NCBI GenBank assembly: GCA_026120035.1
Contig: JALRME010000023.1
Span: 248,001 to 312,000, forward strand
Reading direction: 5' to 3'
Source of the DNA: Coleophoma eucalyptorum
Lineage: Eukaryota; Ascomycota; Leotiomycetes; Helotiales; Dermateaceae
Length of the DNA: 64,000 bases
Part shown: piece after piece, positions 12,293-24,905 of the stretch
How the letters are laid out: each line of letters starts with the position of its first letter
How positions within the stretch are numbered: the first letter of the stretch is position 1
Translations under genes and position numbers: made by a program
The notes under the pieces: generated by a model
Told to the model about the DNA's origin: nothing
What the model saw: only the letters and a program-made list of their open reading frames with translations
The model's database searches: none

Positions 12293-13928
12293 TCACAACG
12301 CCTCTTTGGTTTTCTTCTCGTCTTTGAGATGCAGCTTCATGAATAATGGCGGCTTTTCAAAGACCGTATATGCTTTCTGTCCTTGAGGCCATGCAATGCT
12401 CTGTGGAGTAACTTCCAATTCAAAGTTCCATGCTACTTTTGCCATGATCACACGCATTTCCGCATACGCCAGATTCTTTCCAAGGCAGTTTCGTGGACCG
12501 TGAGAAAATGCTTGCATGGACGCTTGGTTATCGTTAACGAACTCTTTGGTGAAAAAAGGGTGCGATTGTCCGAGCCAACGTTCTGGGATGAAGTCGTCTG
12601 GCTTTGCGAAGTTGCGATTTTGGTGGTGGGTGGCCCATTGGTGAATAATTATCCTGGTCTACAGCAGTGTCAGTCCACGAGAAATGCAACGTGATATTGT
12701 GTATACTTACGCCTTTGGCAACATATTTGCCATTGATGGTATCTCCTGGACTGAATCGCGGTGGGGTCTCCACAGCAGGAGGATAGATTCTCAATCCCTC
12801 TTCCAAGCAAGCATGTAGGTAGGGGAGTGTAGCTGCTGATCGCATGGTGATTTCATCTTCGGAATTAAATGCTCCTCGAACTTCAGTCTTTAATCTGTCC
12901 CAAGACTGTGGGTTTCGAGCCAGATAGTATGTCAACCCTGATAGTAATGTAGCAGTTGTCTCACTGCCAGCAATGATGAGGATTTCTGTTGTGCCAAGTA
13001 ACTCCAAATGGCTCATGCCTTTTGCACTGTCGTTGTGGCGAAGAATATAGCTCATAAAGTCCTTCCTCGGCGTATCCGCTCCAAGAGCGATCCTCTTATC
13101 GGTCTGAGTATGAGAAAGCCTGACATGCTCAGCACGCTTCTGTTGAGCATCCTTTGTGACAATTAATGGAACCAGCGGTTTCAGGATGGGGTAATGATTA
13201 AATATCCTCATCAATCCGCCAATTTTAATCGAATTAAATATCATGGTAACCCAAGGATGCATGTTGCTGCTTTCAAGACAGTGAAATGGGTCTCCGAATG
13301 CCAAGTCCCCAATAATATCGAATGTAGTATAGTTATACCACTTCACCATGTCCATGACCTCTCCCTGACTAGACAGTGTCTTCAAACGTAGAATGAGGAG
13401 GTCGATATAGGATCTGATCAACTCCTCTTGTTCAAAAAGTGCCGAGTCTGAAAAGGCATGAGAAACTAGCCGTCTTTGACGACGATGATCTGCTCTATCG
13501 GCGGTTAACATGTCAGTTGCCCCATTGCAATCGTTGACAGGGCGATAGAATTTTGGATCCTTTCCGAACTCTTCTCTGCCTCCGATTTTATGACCAAAAA
13601 CATCTTCCCAGCCAACAGAGCCATCAACTGCTAAGGTATCGGGGGCAATTCGTACAATATCGCCATACTGATCGTGGAGGTCCTTGACTTGTCGATACCA
13701 TTCTCCTTTCACATTGTTGTAGTATAAGTGCGGTAATCCCGATATAGCTAGGTACTTTGGGCCAGGGAATTTTGCCAGTGGGTGAAAGAATAATCTGTAG
13801 AAAACAATCCCTATTCGATAAAGGACCATCTAAAAATGTTAGAGTGATAGCAGTTAAGATTCAGCATTACTCACAAGACAGAGAGCTGCCCAGATCGCGT
13901 TTAGGGAGGTAGGTTGAAAAGCCATCAT
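12293..13928 (-). CDS. Cytochrome P450 monooxygenase (CYP65-like, isotrichodermin hydroxylase type)
   Basis: This is a membrane-anchored, haem-thiolate monooxygenase of 512 residues in three exons: 13875-13928, 12711-13829 and 12293-12658. The introns are GTGAGT..TTTTAG and GTAAGT..TGTAG. The N-terminal anchor (residues about 9-32) is followed by the proline hinge HPLAKFPGPK. The I-helix oxygen-binding motif AGSETT is near residue 305, ExxR (EGLR) near 360, PERW near 415, and the haem-binding FSHGPRNCLG at about 442-451 with its cysteine ligand. All core elements are intact. The overall pattern resembles CYP65-type P450s, which often act in secondary metabolism, but no polyketide, peptide or terpene synthase lies in the window, so the substrate is open. 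Adding the first exon (MMAFQPTSLNAIWAALCL) completes the membrane helix. Confidence 0.92.
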
Positions 13929-16900
13929 TGCGACTTAATTGGCACTGAAGAAAACAATTTCTGCAGACTACAAAATATTCCGAGCAGTATTGGCCTCTTA
14001 AGGTGCAAGATCTTGCCACCATCTACAGTCAGCTTCGGCTCTGGTTCCAACCAAAGTCGCTCCATTATAAATATCATCTATACATCGGCCAAGAGACAGC
14101 TAATTCGCCTTCGAGTTGACTACGAAGGAAAAGCAATTGGTCGGACGCTCAAAACATCCTTAACGCCCGTTGGGCTTGACGGTGGGTTGTGATGCTTGCA
14201 GTGTCAGATAGAAATCGAACCAGGATAATGTTTATGCGGTGTATTTCTTCTTGCCTGCATCTAAATAAATTCAAAATTCTAAGCTAGAGGCATACATGCA
14301 GTCTAAGATATGTGCGAGTGGTATTGTGCGGAGAATGTCAATCTCAGAGGCTTCAACCCTCTGCTCAGATGTTATGGCGTACATGATCGCTTAACTAGCA
14401 AGGAAATATGCCCAACAGATGGATAATGGCGTGATAGAGACTGACCAGTCAGTTGTGACTATATCACAATCATTTCTGACTGGGTATCATTACATATCTG
14501 TCTGTACAACGTAGACAATGACCTGTGTAATCAACTTCACACTTCTAAGCTTGATTCCGCCATCCGAGAGTATCCACTTCTCCACGATGCATGCCGGCAA
14601 GGCCCGTACCCGTTTCCGTTACCACATGGGAGCAATGATAAACGACCAAACTTCCCTCCCACTTCTTCGATGGCCTCGGCATTAGATGAAAAGCAACGAC
14701 TTTGTTTATCATTATCCACTTCTGGTCTGTCACAAGTCTCGTGCACGGTGAGTGAAAGCATGCATATTATGCAGCTTGCTAAGAAGCAAATACCGGGCAA
14801 GGGTCGTTTGTTCGCTAATAAGCACGAATGTTCAAATCATTCCTGCCAAGCATATCAGCAGGTAATAAGTACTGGCAAAGTTGGCCGCTGGTCAGATTTG
14901 ATGTTTCGGCTACTGGTCAGTATCGTAGAGTACCTATGTGAACAATCCTTACCAAACATTATTTGCATCTCGCTCGCAGTGCAGTTATCATATGATCACC
15001 AAAGGCTCGATATATTATTTCTCGCCTGAAAATCTGTCATTTTTGGCCACTAAATCACTAGCATAACGAGCATTCACACATGACCTGCAGTTCTGCAGCT
15101 TGAATGAATTAAGTCACATGCAACAGTATTTATGATGGCAATACATAGGCTTTGGTGGGGTAGAAAAAATCGTGATTTGCCGCCTGTGGTTGTGCAGGAA
15201 GTATCAGGAAACAATGCATAATATTGGGAGCAGCAGAGATGGCGATGACGTATAACACTACAAGAGATCTCCTTCATCGAGATCCCCTTCTCTTTCGGCA
15301 TGTGAAGCTAGAATTTGCCGGTCCCGGGGGATGCTTTGATATTATAGACCATTGAGATCTTGCTAATCTTGCAAAACAAATTTGCATTTGGTAATTTCTT
15401 CAAGCTTACTTGAAACTAGTTTAAGAGAAAGATGCGTTGGTCGGCCAAGTAGAGAAACCAACACTGTAAGAAATTCCTATATCCGCCAGAGTTCTCGCAA
15501 ACTATTCAGATAATAAATTCATTGGTTATCGCACCATATTCTATAAACAGGGTGATATCAACGCATTTAAAACCATAACATACCAAAATTCATGATGCGA
15601 ATACACCAAAGTATAGCCCTTCTTCTGTAGGTACTGGTAAGTAATTTCAAAGCTGCTAAGCCACTTGAGTCCAGTGCTATGGCTTACTGCCAAACCTTCG
15701 AGCTTCGACCATTAGTTTTTCTGCTCGTCACGCCTCAAGGCCTAGATTTTAGGGTTCTCTACTAATACTGACAACCCTTAAGTAGATCCACGTGCAGAGA
15801 GATAACGTACAAATTTACGTGCTCTCAGTAAGAGCTCCAGAGAAGTTGGTCCTTCCCATTCCAGCTAGACTTCGGGGGCAACCCAAATTCTGACTTTTGT
15901 CAAAATGGCCGCACCACTTCTTTTTCGATGTTCTTGACTTAATGTTTCAAATCCACTTATAGTCTCATTTGCTTGGACTAATTTACAGCTTCAACACATC
16001 AAAAAAACCTGGTCGTTGCAATTCAACGTGAAGACACGTCATAGTATTCTCATTCTTCTATAATTACCAATAGTAATTTACAAGCCTGGTGTTGGTGCAG
16101 CAAGGAGTTTCCAAGGGCTAATAATTAAGTAGCGTATTCGTGATCGCACATGCTTATAGAGTTTGCAAAAGTATGAAGGGGTTGGGGCCAAAATATCTTC
16201 TTTTATGATACATGCCAGTTCAGGAGAACCGCCCTTGCGGCTCGTGCCATGTCCTGTGCCCGAACCCGGCTACCAAAGTTAACTTTTCGAAAGGTATGCA
16301 AACTTAATCTTACTTTTGTCTATCTTGCATTACTAGCCTGGATATGATGCTTTATAAGGGAGTAGCTCCATAGTACCCAACTTGGTATCGCTCTCTTAGT
16401 ACATGGCAATTTCTTTCCTACTGAAATATGCTACCGAAATCGAGACATCGAAAAATCGAGGTTCTCTGCTTTACTTCCGCATTTATTCTGCCTATACTTT
16501 ACTTCCAGATTTTACATTTACACCCCTTGAATACTTGATTCGTGGTCTCTTTCATGAGAAGACTTGCTAATAGTGGTCTTATCAGCCATCGAGAAATGGA
16601 CAAGAATTAATAGTAGACCATTTATTCTACGATTAATCTTGAAATTATACTTAGAGGTTAGACTATTAGCAATTCCATGGGTTAAAGCAATACCGATTCA
16701 GTTGGTAGAGAGATCTAGTTAGAAAATGCAGCATGCCTGACAGGTTATCTTTATCAAAAGAACAGGAAGACAAGGGAAGACATGAATTTGACTGGATGAT
16801 GCCGTTGCATATACACCGTAACATACAATGAGTGAGACTCAAATAGCCAAGGCCAGAAACTTCCTCATTACAAATAGCAAATAATTCCTGAAAGAGAGAT

Positions 16901-17885
16901 TTTATGTAAGGTATATCTTGACTCTGTGAATATCATTGATATTATTCAGAATGAAAAGCTCCATAGCAGCATTTTTGAGAAATCACCATCCAAAAAGCAC
17001 CATTAGCTGCCATTGCCGGAAGACTCAGGCAGACGACACTCTCAAAACCCCCCCCCCCTTTCCTCGCGGCGCCCCTCCTTCTTTATTGGCAGCATCAGCA
17101 CTGTGAGCTACATTATGAATAGAACAAAACTCGACTGTTTGATGGTTGAGAGTAGAGTCTCATGACAGATATTGGAAAATTTGAAGGAAAAGTAACTTCA
17201 GTACCGCAATTTTGATGTTGTAAGGTTACCTTTATGATTTAAAAAGTATCAAATTTAATTCATTGGTACTTCACTACATACACCAAAAGAATAAATATAA
17301 CCTCCTACATACAAATCATGATTGAAATCCGTGATCATTGGGATTGCCATGCACTTGTCTTGTGTCAAAAAAGAACCATTGATGGAAATATATTCCTTGG
17401 ATGTATTTATATATCAGATAAATGCCAGCGGCAACAGCTTTGTGTAACTGTTATTCAGATATCATTAACTCAAAGAATAATTAAAGATTTTCTCAGCGAA
17501 ATTGTTAGATTACGTCATAAAATCAGCTTCAAAGCATTTAATGGTGTGTGGATCCTGCGTCTTTTCGAATATCTCTTGGGCACTATAAAGAACCATATGT
17601 TTTGGTAATTACCAACTTCAGATTAACGATCTAGCTTATGCAGGCGACCACATCATTTTTATTTGCAAATGTTTGCAGCAGTACCACAATTATCGGTCTG
17701 GATAGACTAGATACAAAGTCGAGTTCCCCTTATAATAGATTGAAAAAGCTACCAATAAATGTTTTAGTTTTCTCTTCTCGGCTGGGATTATTTAGTAATG
17801 AATTTATTGAGCCTCCTCTCAAAATGAGCACTTTCTGTTAATTAGCCTAAGTCAAGCATAATTCGCATAATTAATTCTTTTACGG
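13929..17885. other. Gene-free, AT-rich stretch (about 4 kb)
   Basis: Only scattered short open frames are present, none with a domain. It includes an 11-base poly-C tract at 17048-17058. It could be a decayed mobile element or a spacer; no terminal repeats or transposase remnants were recognised. Confidence 0.5.
17048..17058. repeat. Poly-C tract (11 C)
   Basis: An uninterrupted C run in gene-free DNA. Its exact length is uncertain in any assembly. Confidence 0.75.
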
Positions 17886-18924
17886 CTATGCCTCAGACGT
17901 TAAGTTGCTTTCCCAGAATCTCTTGATATTGTTTGTGTACCATGTCTTTTTCAGATCCACTTCCCACGTTGGCAAGTGCTGTTCCGAAATCTTCAACCAT
18001 TTTGTCATGGTATCAATTCTTGTCTGCTTATTTCCGGCAAAATGAACGAGAAGATCTCCCTCAGTTACAGAGTTTGGCTTTTCCTTGGTAGTCTTCAAGA
18101 GTGTTGAGTCTCTGTATCCAGCAAAGGCATTGAACCAGCGTTGGGGAACATGGACTGTCTTGTTACGAAATTGATCCTGAAGCCGTTGTCAATTTACGCA
18201 TTTATTTTTCACAGGTCACTACTAACCTCCGCAATAAGGTTTTCAAGTGCACCCTGGTCTTCTGTCCGTAGTTTTCCTGGTGCTCTACACCCTGCTTTTT
18301 GATACCCAAGACATGCAGTCATGAGCCAGACCGACCAATCGTTCACACGCAGAAAGAATACGCCATTATTTAATCCTCGGTGGTCATTTGTGACCATGCA
18401 GTTAATGTGGGAATGCGTCTTCGGTGGCAGAAATATCTCAAGGGGAATTTTATAGTTCAATATGAGTACATCAATATCCATCCACCTATTGTGAGAATTA
18501 GTAGAGTAAGATAAATGCTAATCAGGGGATCAGCTTACACCAGCCATTCCAATCGCTCGCTGTCAGTTTTTGCAAGCTCTTCCAATAACCGGGAGAGGAT
18601 ATATGCAGGCTTTGACCAGAAGCCAGGAAGAAGTTGTTTCCGTAGAACCGTCATTTCATATCCATGTGCTTGATTGTGTCTGTCATGGCCTTTTAATGCG
18701 CGTTCGTAAACTGGCACATCGCCATATAGCATCGTAATTTTGCCAATATGGGATTTCTTCTCCGCATGCGAAGGTTTTAAGGGTTTCTGAGGAATATGCG
18801 ATGGCCATGTAAATGTCATAATCGGGACATAACCCTTCTGGATAGAGACACTGAAGAGGAAAAAGACGCAGAGGATTATAAGCAATGGTGCCGCAGATTG
18901 ACGACGTGGAACAAATAATGCCAT
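17886..18924 (-). CDS. GT34 family glycosyltransferase (galactosyl/mannosyltransferase, Gma12/Mnn10 type)
   Basis: This is a Golgi type II membrane glycosyltransferase of 311 residues. Exons are 18539-18924, 18227-18485 and 17886-18176; introns are 53 and 50 nt, both GT-AG. A short basic N-terminus is followed by a single membrane helix at about residues 12-28, then a stem. GKITMLYGD begins the catalytic domain, the join EWLVWMDIDVLI carries the metal-binding DxD, and GLNNGVFFLR and GDLLVHFAGN are further family blocks. GT34 enzymes add alpha-linked galactose or mannose to N- or O-linked mannans. The gene is a paralogue of the GT34 gene at 21.7-22.8 kb, with the same two intron positions. It faces away from the GT32 gene across a 1.56 kb spacer. 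Confidence 0.9.
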
Positions 18925-20488
18925 GTTTTTGATTTTCCGACTGTCAAACTACTGGAGTTTCACCCTTCAATATTGAGCTCTTCATGATGATAGTCTTAAC
19001 GAGGTTCTCCGCAGCGAAGTTTAGAGGGCAAAAGTTCACAGCATTATGAAAGGAGGCCAACGCTTTCCCTTCTCACAATTCGATGAATGCAGCCAAAACT
19101 AAGCTTTAAGTCTTATCAGTGAAAGGAGGTACCGCCAATCAAGGAGATATGGTAATAGAGTTCAGGGGCACATTCTGAGCAAACTTTGCGGAGAAGAATA
19201 TTGCGAAAAAATTCTTGTTTTAACCCCTCAATTCGTACAACCAGAGTCGTACCTCAAAGGTTGGTGGCAAAGATTCCGTACAAGCAACTTAAATTTTTTC
19301 TTTGTCAAATCTTTGTGTAGTGGACAAAATTCATATGATATGGTCCAATCCCATATGATAGAACAGATCTGTAAGGCAGACTTCTGAAGAATACAGCGAA
19401 GGGGTTTATTGTCCATGAAAAACGTGGTGATAGAAAGCCAAAGGGCATTTTCGAACTTTCGCAGTGGCAACTATATCCCAGTATATAAACTAAAGACGTT
19501 ATCTATAGTTGAGAGTCAGTAAAAGAGGCCCTGGGCCCATGACTGCTATAATAGAAAGATTGGGACAAAAGGTTCCCCCAAAAGATGGTACTCCTTCCAG
19601 CCTATAAAATTTTGTTTTTGGTATATGTCCTGTTCTTTTGGATAGGCGGAAAGGTCCTCGAAGGTATAACGCAGCCAGAGATGATAAAGACTAGATTGGC
19701 AATCTAGAGCTCAGAATATCAAAATCTAAGAATCGGAAGCCAAATCATCCATCGACCTCTATTTTCTTTAGTCACTATTCAAAATACAAAAAGGAAGAAG
19801 TAATCCAGCAGGTATAATGCCGCCAGGCGATGCAGGCCATCAGACCAGGATGTATGAAGCAGTTGGTGATGTTTGATCTCTCTGCAAGCATACCATCAGT
19901 TGGGTAACGGAGGCGCATCAAAGATGCTATTCAATCCCGATTAAGGTTTAGATTCTTTTTCATTTAGCGAGTTCTTGTAGCCCTTCCAATATTTTAAGCC
20001 CTTGGGATAAGAGAAAAGAATAATGCCAGGTCCGCAAAGGGACATCTCACACGAGATGACCAGGCTAGGTCCCTTTTCTGCAGTCACAGAAATTCGAGGG
20101 ACGCCATAGACACACAAACCTCGAAGCTCCCAACTTTCAAGTCATGCTCTTTTGATGCAAAACGAAGACCTTCGCATTCGGCGATGTAATACCTGACCCC
20201 GTCGTTAACACTGCTCGCTAAACAAAATTCTGCTGTAAGGGAGACACAGCAGCACGGTAAACTCTATTTCTGAGCTAAGTAAGCTCCATCCGCAAACAGG
20301 CACCAGCAATTGATATCCAAAGAATGTAATGCGCAAGGAGAACTTATAAGATCGATCTAGAGACGAAGCAGTGTTCCCCGGTCTTTTCCTTACATGCACA
20401 CATGCCCGCACGTCCCCTGTACCACTGCTGATCTGCTGTGCGAAGGCAAGTTCCTGAGAGGCGTAGAATTCAATTCAGTATCCAGAAA
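18925..20488. other. Divergent intergenic region between GT34 and GT32 genes
   Basis: A 1.56 kb spacer between two divergently transcribed glycosyltransferase genes must hold both promoters. The open frames inside (for example 19228-19470 minus) are short and without motifs. Confidence 0.6.
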
Positions 20489-21515
20489 ATGTATCCAAAG
20501 ACCGAGAGCTTTCACTCACAAGTGAAGTCAATGGGGTCACATACACTTCTACGCAGGAGTGGCGGAATATCATGGCCAGCGTTCATTACTTTTTTTTTTC
20601 TCTGCGGTGTCTGGTATTCTAAGAACCATGGCTTGCCTACAATGCATTTGGCAGACGGAAATTCCACACCTTCATCTTATAGTGCGGACTTTCCAAAAAT
20701 TATCTGGCAAACCTCACACGAGCAAGCGAAGGAGAAATATGCGAATTACACAGCGACGTGGAAAGATATCAACCCAGGTTGGAAATATGAGTGGTTAAGT
20801 GGCAAGTGATTTTGATCTTAATCCTCCTTTCGAGCCCCATGACTGACTGGCAGTTCTAGACGAAGGTGCCACAAAGTTTGTCGAAGCTCATTTTCAACAC
20901 AGACCTGCTATACTGAGATTCTGGCACGACCTTCAAGTCGCCATCTTGCGAGCAGATGTGTTACGGTACCTTACAATGTTGGCACAAGGCGGTGTATATG
21001 GAGACATCGATACTACAAATCTGGTTCCGATTGAGGAGTGGATTTCTCCAAATCTACGAAATGTCGAAATCAACGCGATTGTGGGGATTGAGTATGACGA
21101 CACAACCTTTAAGGTGTTTGGAAAGAACATCAGCTTCTGTCAATGGACACTGTCAGCAAAACCAAACCACCCGCTTTTCGAGACTGCTATTCGTCGAGTG
21201 ATGAGCAACCTCGATTACATTTCTCGCATAAAAAGGGTAGAATTGAGAGATCTGAAATTGACGAAAGATGAAGTACTACAAGCAACAGGGCCAGGTTTGT
21301 ATACTGATGTGGTCATGGAGGTGTTGAGGAATCAAGTTGGCGAGGATCTGCAGTTAGAGGATTTCCATGGACAAAAGGAACCAAAAGTCTTTGGAGATAT
21401 CCTTGTGCTTCCAATTAGAGGTTTTGGATCTGGACAGAGACATAGCCATGCGAAAGATCCGGAATACGGCACTGTATTAGTGAAGCACCATTTCGAAAAG
21501 AGTTGGTATCGTTAG
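20489..21515 (+). CDS. GT32 family glycosyltransferase (OCH1-like)
   Basis: This is a 322-residue Golgi type II glycosyltransferase with exons 20489-20801 and 20860-21515. ATG at 20489 is the first usable start, because the longer frame opens with GTG. A membrane helix (WPAFITFFFLCGVWY) lies near residues 35-50. FPKIIWQTS is the typical GT32 opening, WKDINPGWKYEWL the following block, and ADVLRYLTMLAQGGVYGDID carries the catalytic DxD. The intron needs a GC donor (G^GCAAGT) and CTAG acceptor to give the family-like WLSDEGATKFV; the other splice choices lose the frame or fit worse. Members transfer mannose or related sugars to N-glycans or lipids. It converges on the second GT34 gene with only 193 bases between stops, suggesting a functional trio. 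Confidence 0.9.
20802..20859 (+). other. GC-AG intron in the GT32 gene
   Basis: The donor GCAAGT follows AGTG, and the acceptor is TTCTAG. A GT donor 4 bases downstream (GTGATT) gives the wrong frame with every nearby acceptor. Confidence 0.75.
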
Positions 21516-21708
21516 GTATACATAGAGGAATAACACATATTATACCTACCCGTAATTGTATTTATGGTACACAATAATTAACCTTTAAAATTTACGTGAA
21601 ATTTTCTATAACTAAAAGTCCACAGAAGACCCATGCCATAAAGTCAAAAGTTCATGATGGCAGTTTTATTGTATTAAATTTTATTGCCGAATCTTATTCT
21701 TAGAAAGC

Positions 21709-22806
21709 CTATTTGTTTGGCCTTTTCTTCCTTTGGCTGTCCCAAAACCGACCAATCTCCTCCTTGTAAGATGTCTGATCCAGAGGCACTTCATACTCCG
21801 TTAGGTGTTCCTCAGCAATATCCATCCAGTATGCCATTCGCTCGCCACGTTTGAGGTCTTTATTGCCCGCAAAATGGATCAAGAGGTCGCCAGCTCTGAA
21901 GTTGTGCTTCTGCGGCTGTATGTCTGTTAATGTCGTGGAATTGAGCATTTTAACTGGATATGCATTGATCCAGCGTTGTGGGACCCATGCTGTTTTGTTT
22001 ACCCAAAGGTCCTTTCACCACGTTAGGCAACGATTGAAATTCGAGATGTCTAAAGTTACATACATGGGAAAGAAGATTTTCCAAAGCTGACTGGTCATTA
22101 TACTTCAATCGTACCTCGGGTTTATATATCTTCCAGGACACCACTGCAGAGAAAAGTCTTGCTGCATTAGCATTGACTCTAATGCCAAAGACTCCATTGT
22201 TAAGGCCATTCTTATCTCTGGTGACCACAACATCGATATCCTTGAATTCCGGCTCTGGTGGCAAGAAAATATCGAGTGGTATGTTAGGATTCATTAGAAC
22301 TAGATCTGCATCCGTCCAGCTGCATACAAGACACATTTAGTATTGTGCAATGGATCAAAAGTCAGTACTTACAAGAGCCATTTCAATCTTTTTGAGGGTG
22401 GCTTCGCAAGTTCTTGTTCGATAACAGAAGAAATGTAGGCCGGCTTACTCCAAAGCCCTCTGAGAATGTTTTCTCTCAGCACGTACATTGGGTAGTTGAA
22501 ATTCCTGTTGTGTCTATAATGGAGTTGAAGAGCACGCTCATAATTCGGATCAGTCGCTCCATAGAGAATTGTCATCTTTCCGATATTGGCCGGCACCCCA
22601 GTCCATGGTAGGGATGTGTCATGATTCGGTTGGTGTGGGAGTTTTGCAATATAGGAAGTGAGGGAAATATCACCATTTTGTGAAATCGGTCCAATTATCT
22701 GCTGTTTATAGATTGCCTGATATATTAAAAGTATAATCAAGGCAATTATCAGAGATCTAATCAACTGCCATTGCGAACAGGTTCGTTGTGCAGTCTTTGC
22801 AATCAT
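21709..22806 (-). CDS. GT34 family glycosyltransferase, second paralogue
   Basis: This is a Golgi type II glycosyltransferase. Exons are 22373-22806, 22064-22319 and 21709-22011, with GT-AG introns of 53 and 52 nt. From ATG 22806 the protein is 330 residues, with a 14-residue basic cytosolic tail and a membrane helix (LIRSLIIALIILLIYQAIY). An in-frame ATG at 22968 would add 54 residues containing another hydrophobic run, so the start is not settled. The catalytic domain opens GKMTILYGA. FWTDADLVLMNPN holds the DxD across the first intron. GLNNGVFGIRVN and GDLLIHFAGN follow, and VPQRWINAYP sits after intron 2. Layout and intron positions match the GT34 gene at 17.9 kb, indicating local duplication around the GT32 gene. 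The acceptor sugar is unknown. Confidence 0.9.
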
Positions 22807-23403
22807 TTTCAGGTATGATGCTCTCTCAGTACCAAAGAGCATAGTGACGACAAAGTCATTCATTGACTGAGAGCCCTGGGCAAGGATAGGCTGAGATTTT
22901 CCAATACCCCTTGATAGTACTACTAACAAGAAAAGGTTTGAGAGGAGCAGGGCTCGAAATGGAACCATGAAGGCAGGGGCAGATATAAGCTTTACAAGTT
23001 CATTCCAGCAAGAAAGACTGACATCCGGGTTATTTGCAATTTTAGTCTATCCCAAAACTTGGCAACCCACAACTCACGCCTTCCAGTCGTATTGTCACTT
23101 TTGACAAACCTTGCACTGGTTTAACTAGTTCGATGAGTTAGAGAAACCGCTTTCTTGCCTCAAAAGCAATCTGCAATGGGGAGGTTGAGATCAATATCGT
23201 GAAACAAATTTTATAGTATCGCGGATCGTATTCATTAAATATAAAGCCTCTGAAATTGAAACATGTACAAATGAAAGAGAAAGCATTTATCGTTGACGCG
23301 TTCTACAGATGCATCGTGCATGTTCTTGTTTTCCCTAGACATCGCTAAGATGATAACTTCAAGTAGCCGAGTCTAAGAACTTGGCAAAGTTTTCTTGCTA
23401 CCA
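22807..23403. other. Intergenic, possible alternative N-terminus of GT34
   Basis: The GT34 frame continues upstream to an in-frame ATG at 22968, so part of this stretch may be coding or 5' leader. No other gene was seen. Confidence 0.5.
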
Positions 23404-24905
23404 TTACTTTTCCCTCTTTCGTAGACTACGCAAGACTCCTCCTCGTCGTATAGTGCCTCGTGGGACAGACTTTTTAATAAGCTTGCGCTTAGGAATGGGG
23501 GAGCTTGTGGGCTCAGGTCCTAGGTCTGCGGATGGATCGAAAGTTGACGACGAAGAGAGACTAGAGCTAGATGAGGATGTAGTAGTGGTAGACGCTGAAG
23601 TAGTTGTTGGAGTAGCGGTGCTTGAGGTAGATGTCGTGCTAGAAGATGTAGTGCTTGAGGTAGATGTCGTGCTAGAAGATATAGTGCTGGATGTAGTATC
23701 AGTGCTTGAAGCAGATGTGGTGCTGGATGTAGTAACAGTGCTTGAAGCAGATGTGGTGCTGGATGTAGTATCAGTGCTTGAAGCAGATGTGGTGCTGGAT
23801 GTAGTATCAGTGCTTGAAGTAGATGTGGTGCTTGGTGTAGACGTGATGCTCGATGTAGACGTGGTGGTTGTTGCGGATGAGCTGTTTGAAAAAGGTGTGG
23901 TAGTTGATACAGGCACAGAAATCGAAGCAAGTGTACTTGTAGAGTTTTCAATTGCAACTATTGGACTATTAGCATACTGTAATTAGGTAAAGAAGAGAAA
24001 TTGAACTCACTAAGTTCAGAAATCAAGTTAAGATTATTACAAGGAAATGGCGGGTCTGTGGTGTACTTATTGAACAAAAAGTTGTCCAAAGTCTCACAGA
24101 AGACGGCGCTGGAGTTGAATGAAAATGCGTCGTTATTGAAACTTATACTATCGTCCAAGGGTACATTCCACGTGGTCGAGATGTCAGGAGCGTTGGGAAA
24201 CGCCTGCCATGGTCCAAATCCTTTGTCAAGATTCTGTTTCGTAAGACCGATAATCCCCTTTGCGGTCAGTAATTGCCCTCCGATTGCTGAGAATATAGCT
24301 GCAGTGCTTTTGTCTGGGACAACGATTCCAGCATCTCCATTAAACCCAACATAACCATCTGTCACAACTCGCTTGTTCTTTTTCGGCAAGGCAGTCGCTA
24401 CGTGGACAGCAATATAGAACGCAGCTACTCTACAAAAAGTTAGACCATACTTGTAATACTTCCCAGCTCAGTTTTCTTACGGAGGAGAAGTTGGGGATGA
24501 GATCACGGTTGTACTATACACTATCAGAATATATCATTGAGTCAGTAATAAGACGACATACGCTATGGTGACTGATGCAGTCGTCGTAGTGGTTGCGGTA
24601 ACGGTAGAATAGATAGTATCAGTTGTGGTGGCATTCAAAATGGTGTTCAAATACGTTGGTGCATTGTCGATGTTGATGGTTAATCCTCCGTTGATGTTGA
24701 TGATTGTGTTGGCCGAGACGTAAGTGTCGATGAGTACTGGGAAAGATACAACATTTGTGGAAATTTGCACAATGACTGGAGATCCATCATTTGCGTCACA
24801 ATAGTTTCTCTTATTGCGATAGTCTTCAACTACAGAAGCATCAGAGCCACTTAACATCCATGAGACCGCAAATGCCAGAGTCGAAAGTCGAAGCCCGAAA
24901 ATCAT
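23404..24905 (-). CDS. Secreted Ser/Thr-rich cell-wall-like protein with internal repeats
   Basis: This is a 449-residue predicted secreted protein in four exons: 24562-24905, 24481-24513, 24011-24429 and 23404-23957. Introns are 48, 51 and 53 nt, all GT-AG. The N-terminus is a signal peptide (MIFGLRLSTLAFAVSWML, then SGSDASV). The next region (YCDANDGSPVIVQIST, LIDTYVSANTIININGG) is a folded-looking domain I do not recognise. After a central domain with few cysteines comes a long Ser/Thr tail containing a 12-residue repeat, a dense O-glycosylation target. The C-terminus is basic (RRGGVLRSLRKREK) with several dibasic sites, and no GPI-anchor signal is visible. It sits between three glycosyltransferases and a Stealth protein, so it could be a substrate of that machinery; this is inference. 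Function is unknown. Confidence 0.78.
23684..23827 (-). repeat. Coding minisatellite, four 36-bp units
   Basis: Four nearly identical 36-bp units start at 23684, 23720, 23756 and 23792. Each encodes 12 residues (TTSASSTDTTSS type) on the minus strand. Degenerate related units lie on both sides (about 23620-23683 and 23828-23870). Copy-number change would keep the frame. Confidence 0.9.

Noticed and set aside
20438..20488. Upstream extension of the GT32 protein
   Set aside because: It would start with GTG, and the extra residues are not needed for the membrane anchor. ATG 20489 is the first proper start.
23381..23986. Plus-strand 201-residue frame full of Val-Leu-Asp repeats
   Set aside because: It is the antisense image of the Ser/Thr minisatellite. 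A 36-bp repeat keeps several frames open at once, and the sense model has a signal peptide and consistent introns.
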